Positions 1-11,100 of a DNA stretch of 64,000 bases are shown here, in pieces. This DNA is from Pachyseris speciosa (lineage: Eukaryota > Cnidaria > Anthozoa > Scleractinia > Pachyseridae). Position 1 is the stretch's first letter. Each line of letters opens with the position of its first letter. Location: positions 273,501 through 337,500 of the forward strand of contig JAEMWC010000048.1 of NCBI GenBank assembly GCA_016490735.1. The letters run 5' to 3'. Both the position numbers and the translations under genes were made by a program. The notes beneath the pieces are model-generated. The model did not search any database. It saw only the letters and a list, made by a program, of their open reading frames with translations, and had not been told where the DNA came from.

Positions 1-150
1 TCAACGGTAAAATGTTCGGTGTTTTAAAGGCAGTTATTTTAGATAGATTTTAGAACGTTTCTTCGAACAAGGGGCCGATAGTTTACTAGAGGAGAAACAA
101 TCATCACTTAAACAATAAAGTACTGTTTTTGTACAGCTTATTACATATAG

Positions 151-301
151 ATTACAGCATAGAAAGTGCGACGTACGGATTTTTATTCACGAGTTGCAAA
201 ACTTGGGAAAACGAACGAGTGAGCGCAGCGAACGAGTGAGTTTTCCAAAGTTTTGCAACGAGTGAATAAGAATCCGAACAAAGCACATTCTATGCTGTAA
301 T
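151..301. mobile_element. Short foldback/MITE-like element
   Basis: The two ends are inverted copies of each other: ATTACAGCATAGAA at the left and TTCTATGCTGTAAT at the right. Inner arms around the ACGAGTTGCAAAACTT and AGTTTTGCAACGAGTGA blocks also pair. There is no coding potential. This is a small non-autonomous foldback; the superfamily was not determined because no clear target duplication is visible. Confidence 0.6.
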
Positions 302-1231
302 TTGTTTATTATATATATAACGAGAATTAAACCTATACTTGAAATCAGTTCCCGATTCAATAAGCTTACACGAAGACCAGCAAAAAATTCAAGACTGATC
401 TACATGACCGAGCGTAATAAAAAACATGTCCGGTTTCCAGGTCAGCAACAAGTAGACAAAGCCTACACAAGCTTAAATATCACTTCCTATTTAGAATAAC
501 TGAAAAATAAAGGAGAATTTGTAAATACAAAGTGTGAAATGTTTTCGCTTGTCCCTAATAGGCGTCAGATTCAATCATGTGATGGCAGCGCTTCGAGCAG
601 TGCAACGACAAATTCGCACTCTGTTGACTTACATTGTTTATATAAATGTTGAATGTTCCTCCTTGAGTGTTCGCCCCCTGGTTTTTGTTCGATTGCGTCC
701 CAATAAAATCATCTAACGGTAAATCCAGTGGAACAAAACGGGAAGCCGAAGCCATGTTTTTGAAACACAAACTTCGAGCGGACCCGCGCTTCTCGGAAGC
801 CATTTGAATGCTTTGCTTTGATTGGCTAAGCGATTCTTTTCTGGACGGTGATTGGTTATATTTTCACATGTGAAGAATGCTGTACGCGAAGCTGATTGGA
901 CATATCGCTTTTTTCACATGTGAAAATATAGCACATATAGAATTCTATTTGCAAGGTTTATTGCCTAAAATTCTCGCTATATATATATAATAAAAGACGT
1001 TTATCTCACAATGAAAACAATCTCTGACTTCTTTCAATGTTAACTTTTTTACTCGCTAAATAGTCTAAAATGAAAAGAAATGTTTATGTACACTTGATAC
1101 TCGACATTCAAACTGGACCATGTCTAACATGATAATACTCTGACAGGTTGAAAAAAATTAATATGCGAATGGACGAGACCCTCGGACAAATGTGTTTGCC
1201 TTTTTTCCTGTTGATGACAAGATACAAAACC
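302..1231. other. Non-coding stretch with weak inverted ends
   Basis: No gene is recognised. A TATATATAACGAGAATT block near 312-328 is roughly inverted near 969-985 (AATTCTCGCTATATATA), so much of the interval may be one decayed DNA transposon. Two TTTCACATGTGAA palindromes occur near 860-930. The short ORFs here have no recognisable domain. Confidence 0.35.
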
Positions 1232-1245
1232 AGCCTTATCATTTG
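1232..1245 (+). repeat. Left target-site duplication of the retrozyme array
   Basis: The 14-mer AGCCTTATCATTTG stands directly left of the first 256-bp unit and recurs directly right of the inverted tail at 7201-7214. It is the expected footprint of one insertion event for the whole array. Confidence 0.75.
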
Positions 1246-1351
1246 GATATACCTCACAAATTAATGTGATTTGGTAAGCTGAAGCCTCTCTAAAGGCACT
1301 AAGGCCACATGGTAGCGGGCATTACCCCTTAAATCTACCAAAGCAAAGATT

Positions 1352-1432
1352 GAGCCCAAGCATTAGCAGCCATGGACAGCTGTTTCGGCCTTGTTAGGCC
1401 TCATCAGCATGGCATAGCTAATGCTCAGGCTC
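1352..1432 (-). ncRNA. Type I hammerhead ribozyme (first unit, representative)
   Basis: Read on the minus strand from 1432 to 1352. Stem I 5' strand is GAGCC, AGCATTAGC and CCATG blocks; then the core CTGATGA, stem II GGCC-TAACAA-GGCC, GAA, stem III as the palindrome ACAGCTGT, cleavage triplet GTC, and stem I 3' strand CATGG, GCTAATGCT and GGCTC. The three stem I blocks pair exactly, separated by small internal loops. Predicted cleavage is between minus-strand positions 1375 and 1374. The short palindromic stem III suggests action as a dimer or in a multimeric transcript. The same fold repeats every 256 bp. Confidence 0.9.
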
Positions 1433-4400
1433 AAGTACCCACATATCCATAAAACAAGCAGTGAAAACGTAAAGCTTGTGGGATGTGGCTGGAGTGACAA
1501 GGATATACCTCACAAATTAATGTGATTTGGTAAGCTGAAGCCTCTCTAAAGGCACTAAGGCCACATGGTAGCGGGCATTACCCCTTAAATCTACCAAAGC
1601 AAAGATTGAGCCCAAGCATTAGCAGCCATGGACAGCTGTTTCGGCCTTGTTAGGCCTCATCAGCATGGCATAGCTAATGCTCAGGCTCAAGTACCCACAT
1701 ATCCATAAAACAGGCAGTGAAAACGTAAAGCTTGTGGGATGTGGCTGGAGTGACAAGGATATACCTCACAAATTAATGTGATTTGGTAAGCTGAAGCCAC
1801 TCTAAAGGCACTAAGGCCACATGGTAGCGGGCATTACCCCTTAAATCTACCAAAGCAAAGATTGAGCCCAAGCATTACCAGCCATGGACAGCTGTTTCGG
1901 CCTTGTTAGGCCTCATCAGCGTGGCATAGCTAATGCTCAGGCTCAAGTACCCACATATCCATAAAACAAGCAGTGAAAACGTAAAGCTTGTGGGATGTGG
2001 CTGGAGTGACAAGGATATACCTCACAAATTAATGTGATTTGGTAAGCTGAAGCCACTCTAAAGGCACTAAGGCCACATGGTAGCGGGCATTACCCCTTAA
2101 ATCTACCAAAGCAAAGATTGAGCCCAAGCATTAGCAGCCATGGACAGCTGTTTCGGCCTTGTTAGGCCTCATCAGCATGGCATAGCTAATGCTCAGGCTC
2201 AAGTACCCACATATCCATAAAACAAGCAGTGAAAACGTAAAGCTTGCGGGATGTGGCTGGAGTGACAAGGATATACCTCACAAATTAATGTGATTTGGTA
2301 AGCTGAAGCCACTCTAAAGGCACTAAGGCCACATGGTAGCAGGCATTACCCCTTAAATCTACCAAAGCAAAGATTGAGCCCAAGCATTAGCAGCCATGGA
2401 CAGCTGTTTCGGCCTTGTTAGGCCTCATCAGCATGGCATAGCTAATGCTCAGGCTCAAGTACCCACATATCCATAAAACAAGCAGTGAAAACGTAAAGCT
2501 TGTGGGATGTGGCTGGAGTGACAAGGATATACCTCACAAATTAATGTGATTTGGTAAGCTGAAGCCACTCTAAAGGCACTAAGGCCACATGGTAGCGGGC
2601 ATTACGCCTTAAATCTACCAAAGCAAAGATTGAGCCCAAGCATTACCAGCCATGGACAGCTGTTTCGGCCTTGTTAGGCCTCATCACCATGGCATAGCTA
2701 ATGCTCAGGCTCAAGTACCCACATATCCATAAAACAGGCAGTGAAAACGTAAAGCTTGTGGGATGTGGCTGGAGTGACAAGGATATACCTCACAAATTAA
2801 TGTGATTTGGTAAGCTGAAGCCTCTCTAAAGGCACTAAGGCCACATGGTAGCGGGCATTACCCCTTAAATCTACCAAAGCAAAGATTGAGCCCAAGCATT
2901 AGCAGCCATGGACAGCTGTTTCGGCCTTGTTAGGCCTCATCAGCGTGGCATAGCTAATGCTCAGGCTCAAGTACCCACATATCCATAAAACAAGCAGTGA
3001 AAACGTAAAGCTTGTGGGATGTGGCTGGAGTGACAAGGATATACCTCACAAATTAATGTGATTTGGTAAGCTGAAGCCACTCTAAAGGCACTAAGGCCAC
3101 ATGGTAGCGGGCATTACCCCTTAAATCTACCAAAGCAAAGATTGAGCCCAAGCATTAGCAGCCATGGACAGCTGTTTCGGCCTTGTTAGGCCTCATCAGC
3201 ATGGCATAGCTAATGCTCAGGCTCAAGTACCCACATATCCATAAAACAAGCAGTGAAAACGTAAAGCTTGTGGGATGTGGCTGGAGTGACAAGGATATAC
3301 CTCACAAATTAATGTGATTTGGTAAGCTGAAGCCACTCTAAAGGCACTAAGGCCACATGGTAGCAGGCATTACCCCTTAAATCTACCAAAGCAAAGATTG
3401 AGCCCAAGCATTAGCAGCCATGGACAGCTGTTTCGGCCTTGTTAGGCCTCATCAGCATGGCATAGCTAATGCTCAGGCTCAAGTACCCACATATCCATAA
3501 AACAAGCAGTGAAAACGTAAAGCTTGTGGGATGTGGCTGGAGTGACAAGGATATACCTCACAAATTAATGTGATTTGGTAAGCTGAAGCCACTCTAAAGG
3601 CACTAAGGCCACATGGTAGCGGGCATTACGCCTTAAATCTACCAAAGCAAAGATTGAGCCCAAGCATTACCAGCCATGGACAGCTGTTTCGGCCTTGTTA
3701 GGCCTCATCAGCATGGCATAGCTAATGCTCAGGCTCAAGTACCCACATATCCATAAAACAAGCAGTGAAAACGTAAAGCTTGTGGGATGTGGCTGGAGTG
3801 ACAAGGATATACCTCACAAATTAATGTGATTTGGTAAGCTGAAGCCACTCTAAAGGCACTAAGGCCACATGGTAGCAGGCATTACCCCTTAAATCTACCA
3901 AAGCAAAGATTGAGCCCAAGCATTAGCAGCCATGGACAGCTGTTTCGGCCTTGTTAGGCCTCATCAGCATGGCATAGCTAATGCTCAGGCTCAAGTACCC
4001 ACATATCCATAAAACAAGCAGTGAAAACGTAAAGCTTGTGGGATGTGGCTGGAGTGACAAGGATATACCTCACAAATTAATGTGATTTGGTAAGCTGAAG
4101 CCACTCTAAAGGCACTAAGGCCACATGGTAGCAGGCATTACCCCTTAAATCTACCAAAGCAAAGATTGAGCCCAAGCATTAGCAGCCATGGACAGCTGTT
4201 TCGGCCTTGTTAGGCCTCATCAGCATGGCATAGCTAATGCTCAGGCTCAAGTACCCACATATCCATAAAACAAGCAGTGAAAACGTAAAGCTTGTGGGAT
4301 GTGGCTGGAGTGACAAGGATATACCTCACAAATTAATGTGATTTGGTAAGCTGAAGCCACTCTAAAGGCACTAAGGCCACATGGTAGCGGGCATTACGCC

Positions 4401-6822
4401 TTAAATCTACCAAAGCAAAGATTGAGCCCAAGCATTAGCAGCCATGGACAGCTGTTTCGGCCTTGTTAGGCCTCATCAGCATGGCATAGCTAATGCTCAG
4501 GCTCAAGTACCCACATATCCATAAAACAAGCAGTGAAAACGTAAAGCTTGTGGGATGTGGCTGGAGTGACAAGGATATACCTCACAAATTAATGTGATTT
4601 GGTAAGCTGAAGCCACTCTAAAGGCACTAAGGCCACATGGTAGCGGGCATTACCCCTTAAATCTACCAAAGCAAAGATTGAGCCCAAGCATTAGCAGCCA
4701 TGGACAGCTGTTTCGGCCTTGTTAGGCCTCATCAGCATGGCATAGCTAATGCTCAGGCTCAAGTACCCACATATCCATAAAACAAGCAGTGAAAACGTAA
4801 AGCTTGTGGGATGTGGCTGGAGTGACAAGGATATACCTCACAAATTAATGTGATTTGGTAAGCTGAAGCCACTCTAAAGGCACTAAGGCCACATGGTAGC
4901 AGGCATTACCCCTTAAATCTACCAAAGCAAAGATTGAGCCCAAGCATTAGCAGCCATGGACAGCTGTTTCGGCCTTGTTAGGCCTCATCAGCATGGCATA
5001 GCTAATGCTCAGGCTCAAGTACCCACATATCCATAAAACAGGCAGTGAAAACGTAAAGCTTGTGGGATGTGGCTGGAGTGACAAGGATATACCTCACAAA
5101 TTAATGTGATTTGGTAAGCTGAAGCCACTCTAAAGGCACTAAGGCCACATGGTAGCGGGCATTAGCCCTTAAATCTACCAAAGCAAAGATTGAGCCCAAG
5201 CATTACCAGCCATGGACAGCTGTTTTGGCCTTGTTAGGCCTCATCAGCGTGGCATAGCTAATGCTCAGGCTCAAGTACCCACATATCCATAAAACAAGCA
5301 GTGAAAACGTAAAGCTTGTGGGATGTGGCTGGAGTGACAAGGATATACCTCACAAATTAATGTGATTTGGTAAGCTGAAGCCACTCTAAAGGCACTAAGG
5401 CCACATGGTAGCGGGCATTACCCCTTAAATCTACCAAAGCAAAGATTGAGCCCAAGCATTAGCAGCCATGGACAGCTGTTTCGGCCTTGTTAGGCCTCAT
5501 CAGCATGGCATAGCTAATGCTCAGGCTCAAGTACCCACATATCCATAAAACAAGCAGTGAAAACGTAAAGCTTGTGGGATGTGGCTGGAGTGACAAGGAT
5601 ATACCTCACAAATTAATGTGATTTGGTAAGCTGAAGCCACTCTAAAGTCACTAAGGCCACATGGTAGCAGGCATTACCCCTTAAATCTACCAAAGCAAAG
5701 ATTGAGCCCAAGCATTAGCAGCCATGGACAGCTGTTTCGGCCTTGTTAGGCCTCATCAGCATGGCATAGCTAATGCTCAGGCTCAAGTACCCACATATCC
5801 ATAAAACAGGCAGTGAAAACGTAAAGCTTGTGGGATGTGGCTGGAGTGACAAGGATATACCTCACAAATTAATGTGATTTGGTAAGCTGAAGCCACTCTA
5901 AAGGCACTAAGGCCACATGGTAGCGGGCATTAGCCCTTAAATCTACCAAAGCAAAGATTGAGCCCAAGCATTACCAGCCATGGACAGCTGTTTTGGCCTT
6001 GTTAGGCCTCATCAGCGTGGCATAGCTAATGCTCAGGCTCAAGTACCCACATATCCATAAAACAAGCAGTGAAAACGTAAAGCTTGTGGGATGTGGCTGG
6101 AGTGACAAGGATATACCTCACAAATTAATGTGATTTGGTAAGCTGAAGCCACTCTAAAGGCACTAAGGCCACATGGTAGCAGGCATTACCCCTTAAATCT
6201 ACCAAAGCAAAGATTGAGCCCAAGCATTAGCAGCCATGGACAGCTGTTTCGGCCTTGTTAGGCCTCATCAGCATGGCATAGCTAATGCTCAGGCTCAAGT
6301 ACCCACATATCCATAAAACAGGCAGTGAAAACGTAAAGCTTGTGGGATGTGGCTGGAGTGACAAGGATATACCTCACAAATTAATGTGATTTGGTAAGCT
6401 GAAGCCACTCTAAAGGCACTAAGGCCACATGGTAGCGGGCATTAGCCCTTAAATCTACCAAAGCAAAGATTGAGCCCAAGCATTACCAGCCATGGACAGC
6501 TGTTTTGGCCTTGTTAGGCCTCATCAGCGTGGCATAGCTAATGCTCAGGCTCAAGTACCCACATATCCATAAAACAAGCAGTGAAAACGTAAAGCTTGTG
6601 GGATGTGGCTGGAGTGACAAGGATATACCTCACAAATTAATGTGATTTGGTAAGCTGAAGCCACTCTAAAGGCACTAAGGCCACATGGTAGCGGGCATTA
6701 CGCCTTAAATCTACCAAAGCAAAGATTGAGCCCAAGCATTAGCAGCCATGGACAGCTGTTTCGGCCTTGTTAGGCCTCATCAGCATGGCATAGCTAATGC
6801 TCAGGCTCAAGTACCCACATAG

Positions 6823-7200
6823 ATTTAAGGGGTAATGCCCACTACCATGTGGCCTTAGTGCCTTTAGAGTGGCTTCAGCTTACCAAATCACATTAATTTG
6901 TGAGGTATATCCTTGTCACTCCAGCCACATCCCACAAGCTTTACGTTTTCACTGCTTGTTTTATGGATATGTGGGTACTTGAGCCTGAGCATTAGCTATG
7001 CCATGCTGATGAGGCCTAACAAGGCCGAAACAGCTGTCCATGGCTGCTAATGCTTGGGCTCAATCTTTGCTTTGGTAGATTTAAGGGGTAATGCCCGCTA
7101 CCATGTGGCCTTAGTGCCTTTAGAGTGGCTTCAGCTTACCAAATCACATTAATTTGTGAGGTATATCCTTGTCACTCCAGCCACATCCCACAAGCTTTAC
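6823..7200 (+). repeat. Inverted terminal part of the retrozyme array
   Basis: About 378 bp (1.5 units) of the 256-bp repeat in the opposite orientation. The switch occurs where the forward array reaches GTACCCACATA and continues as AGATTTAAGG in reverse. A complete hammerhead (6981-7061) is therefore encoded on the plus strand. An inverted tail at one end resembles the arrangements typical of Penelope-like retroelements, which suggests template switching during insertion. Confidence 0.85.
6981..7061 (+). ncRNA. Type I hammerhead ribozyme in the inverted copy
   Basis: Same 81-nt fold as in the forward units, now on the plus strand: CTGATGA at about 7005-7011, GAAAC at about 7026-7030, GTC followed by CATGG, and long stem I flanks. 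All core residues are present. Confidence 0.85.
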
Positions 7201-7214
7201 AGCCTTATCATTTG
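7201..7214 (+). repeat. Right target-site duplication of the retrozyme array
   Basis: AGCCTTATCATTTG, identical to 1232-1245. It marks the right boundary of the array insertion. Confidence 0.75.
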
Positions 7215-8179
7215 TCGAATTTAAGCTACTTGCTTCAACTGTTACGGCCAAATTCGTTGTATCACACTCCGCGTTTTGCAAACTTAAGTTTCTGTTCCGC
7301 CAATCATCTGATTGGGGGTGGGGTCATGCAAATAGCCCAATCAGAACGCGTTTTATTGTGATTTGCAAAACCTCACCCCCACTCAGATGATTGTAGGGAC
7401 GGTGACGGCAACGAGAACGCCACAAAACAATAGGCTAATGAGCAAAAACAACGTGAAATGATCAAATTTTAGGCTTTGTCGAGAACGTGAGCGTATGACG
7501 GTGAACTCTTCTTCCTTTTTCCCAACTTCAATGCCGTTTTCACTAATTTAGCTCCAGGATAGTTCGCCCAAATTTTATAAGTTGAACAAGATTTTAAAAT
7601 CGCGAAAGAGTTACAAAAACGAGAGGTTAAATTTTGAAATGACGTTTCCGTTGCCGTCGTCGTTGCTTAAGCTCTCTTATATTGAACTTTCCAGGGGAAA
7701 TCAATTTTGGTTGGAGTTAGCGCGAGCTTCGAGTTAATAAGGGTTCGATTTACCGGGAGTCGCCTGTAGGTTTTTTTACTGAGGCGATCCGCTGAACAGA
7801 GTTTCTGTCCGTTTGGGAGTTAAAAACGCAAGAACATGAGAAAACAGAATGTCTTTGTTTTATGTTATTGAACGAAAACAGTGGCTCGCGTGCTATTTGG
7901 GCTCTGCAGCATGTCTTAGCAGTGTGAGAATTTGGCTCGGTTGCTTTTCAAAAGAGAAGTCTTTGTGCATGGAACATTCATGGTCTAACGTCTTCAAACT
8001 GTACACAAAACATGAACAACTTCCAAACTGCTTAACTGTGTAATGTTTTCGTTTCAAATGAGAATACAAATCGGAAATTAACCAGGTCCAAGACTGTCTG
8101 AAAAAAAAACAACAACAACAAACAAACAAACAAACAAGAAAAACAGCCAGTGGATGCCCTTGATTGTCCAGTCCATTTT
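7215..8179. other. 3' flank of NDC80, no other gene seen
   Basis: Lies downstream of the minus-strand NDC80 stop codon, so its proximal part is probably the 3' UTR. A minus-strand AATAAA lies at 7352-7357, which is far (about 820 bp). A 90-bp imperfect inverted repeat around 7300-7400 (CCAATCATCTGATTG paired with CAGATGATTG) is present. An AAACAAAC-rich tract lies at 8101-8145. Confidence 0.4.
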
Positions 8180-11100
8180 CTACTGCTCTTCTTTTTCTTT
8201 CTGCTGCTGATATCGTAACAGAACGGATGATTTAGGAATCTCGCGGTTTTTGGTTTGTTCCAGTTCTTCCTCCGCTTGTTCAAGAACTTCGTGAATTCGA
8301 TTCTGAAACAAAACAGACTGAAGGTAAACCGAACGAAACAAGAGGACAAAAAGGGACGATATTTATTGTGGAAACAAGTATAAAAAAGAGAAGGCACGAA
8401 CTAAGCTAAACAACCCACAGATAGAAGTAAAAAGGTTTTATTGTGTTATTACCGGCCATTTTGTCACGCGGCTGAACACCGTTTTATGGTCCTTCCAGAT
8501 ACTCTAATGAGGAACACTTCTTTTCTTATAACCCCACCCATCTCCCCTCCCTATGGCCAATGGAGAGCCTAAACAGGGACGGCAAAGTGGTGAGAGAACT
8601 CGCTTCCCACCGTTGTGGCCCGGGTTCGTTCTCCGGACTCGGCGTCATATGTAGGTTGAGTCTGTTGTTGGTTCTCATCCTTGCTCCGAGAGGTTTCTCT
8701 CCGGGTAATCCGGTTTTCCCCTCTCCTCAAAAACCAACATTTCCAAATTCCAATTCGATCCGGAATTTTGAGGGCCACAGGTTTGTCAGTTGAAGAGTCG
8801 TTGAATTACTGTTGAGTGTCACCTTCGTTAAACAAAGTCGTTTTGTTTTTAAAACTTACCATCAACAGCTTACAACCGAAAGGGCGCCTCGAACTGTTCG
8901 CTTTATCGCTTATACACCTAAATCTTACCATTTGCAATCTAATGAGGTTATTCAACAAAAGCAGTTGCACTTTAACAAGAGAAATCCTTGCAATATAGTG
9001 GTTAAAACTTTGCTGAAATGGACGCTACGCGCAACTTGAGCGAGTCTACAGACGTTAGATATGAAAGGTCCTTACAGCATGCTGGGTCGACTACTGTCCA
9101 ATAGAGAAAGAGAGTCACCAGTTATGCTAGGGACACAAATCGGCTTTTGTCAAGGCGTGTTTTCTCCCGACCGAGAACTCACGAAAAAAGGACTTTTGAG
9201 AAAGTCTACAGTTATGCCTAATCAATAAAGACACCTGTATACCTGCTACCCAGCTGAAACTCCACTCCCTAAACTCTCACCTGAATTGCAGTTTTGTGCT
9301 CCTTTATAGAATGACAAGCCTTCAGTATGAAGCCACAATATTCCTCTTTTTCTTTTTCACGTGCGACTTTACTTTCTTCTGCCCTATATATCAAATAGTA
9401 TAAAAAAAAAAAAGCATTAGCTGCGTTAGTATGGCTGATTTCTTTAAAGCCAACGTAATCTGCCACCAAATGGTCAAGCTTTGGTTTAAAATAACTTAGA
9501 CGAACGTCAGTGGCAAAAATTAATTTTTGGTGGCTTAAATGTACAAAGCAAGAGATGATAAGAATATTCCTGACAAATTCCCAAACCAACCCCCCGTCTT
9601 CCAAAGCAAAAGAACAAATGAAGACCATGTATATGCATTTGTACTTGAATAAGAGTCAAGTCTACGTTACCTAAGCTTGAATTCTTTCAATTTCCCTTCC
9701 TTTTCTTCCACTGTCTCTTGATATTCGAAAAGTTTTCCTCGCATTTGCTGAACGCGCTCATCCAAACTCTGCGCGGTGCCTGTGGATTTTTGGTACTCTT
9801 TGGCCATGATCTAACAAGCACAAACACAGCAACGTTAACAGAAGATTGTGAAACTCGACGCAAATAAACGTTGCAAATTTGTCTTTTGCAATTCAACTTA
9901 ATCACCTTTTAGCTCTGTCGCTACACTCTAGTGAAGGAGAAAGGCACAACGAAGACTTAGTTATAACAGTTCGCAATTTTCTAGGAACTAAAAGAGAACT
10001 AGTACATGTAGTCGAGTTCAACAGTACTAATGGAAAACGCCGCGCAAACTGCAGAAACGCCTCATAAATGGTATAGTGAAAATACGATCGAAAATTCGAG
10101 TATGCTATTAACTTTCAATAGATAGAGTTGCTGCATTATACTGATTAGGGACAGTGAAATGAGAAAAAGTGAAGTAGATATGAAATAGGACGAGCCTGCA
10201 TAAATAAAATCAGAGACGACGAAGGAATCAGGAGCACACACCGTAGTATGTGTTCAGGCGAGCAGTTCACAATAAGTACATGTAATTTCTTTGTATTACC
10301 TTGCGCTGAGCCAGCCGTGCGTTTCCCAAACTCTGGAAACCATTTCGGGCCCGAGAGGCATTTTTCAAGTCAGTTTTCTTTCTCTAGGTACTAGCTTTTT
10401 GAACAAACTAGCCTCGTGTCTTTCTCAATTTTATAGAGTTAGAAATGTTATAGAGTTTTATAATGTTAGAATATGAACTTAATGCATGTAAAATACCTTT
10501 TCGGGCCCGAAACGTTTTCGGAAGTTTTGAGAAACGCGCGCTTGCAGGTTTATAAGCTACACCAAATTTAAGGCAGCAGGCGGAAAAGTTTAGCCTGAGT
10601 AAAATTTAATGGTACCACGCATTACTGACTGGCATGCCAGTAACTAATTCTCTGGCAGATCTATCGCTCCATAAATCAGTTTACAGCCGTCATACCTCTT
10701 TTTTCCAGTCTAAATCCTTGTCTAAAGCTTTCAATTTCATCTCCAATCCCGTTACTTCTTCCTGTTTGTCTGAAGTCATATCACTTATCTGTAAAGACAA
10801 AACAAAACAAAGCAAAAACAATTTTGAATGACTCTACTTTCACATCCGTACAAGCCATTATTTGTAATCTTTTCAGCTGCCTCGCTTGGAAAATACCGTT
10901 TCTTTTACCAAAAGAGAAATAACGACGCATAAATTCCCTCCTCGTGACACTTATATCCTTTTGCAAACTGAAAAAAATGGCAGTTGCTTAAAAGTTCTGA
11001 CAGTTGATTGACAAGAATAGAGAAAAGATAAATAATTTCTACATGATGCTTGTTGTTTTAACAGTTCATGTATACCTGATCATAGGCTTCTTCCTCAGTG

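Larger units (their letters stand above)
1246..7200 (-). mobile_element. Hammerhead retrozyme array: about 22 tandem 256-bp units plus inverted tail
   Basis: A head-to-tail array runs from 1246 to 6822. The anchor GGATATACCTCACAAATTAA recurs at exactly 256-bp steps (1245, 1501, 1757, 2013 and onward), giving about 21.8 units that differ by only a few substitutions each. At 6823 the sequence flips to the opposite strand for about 1.5 units. The whole insertion is flanked by a 14-bp direct repeat. Each unit encodes, on the minus strand, a type I hammerhead fold: CTGATGA, stem II GGCC/GGCC with loop TAACAA, GAAAC, then the GTC cleavage triplet. Stem I is a long interrupted helix. Small tandem repeats bearing type I hammerheads are the hallmark of retrozymes, non-autonomous retroelements known from plants and animals. 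A minus-strand transcript would be expected to self-cut into 256-nt monomers able to circularise. No protein is encoded. Confidence 0.88.

Noticed and set aside
1246..7200. The 256-bp array as a CRISPR-like or centromeric satellite
   Set aside because: Units are continuous with no unique spacers, the organism is an animal, each unit has a full hammerhead fold, and a target duplication flanks the insertion.
7125..7390. ORFs starting MASAYQITLIC (also at 56459-56683)
   Set aside because: They translate the inverted part of the retrozyme unit and its flank; the shared start only reflects the repeat.
8032..8397. 121-codon minus-strand ORF
   Set aside because: It lies in another frame across the final NDC80 exon and its flank, with no domain.
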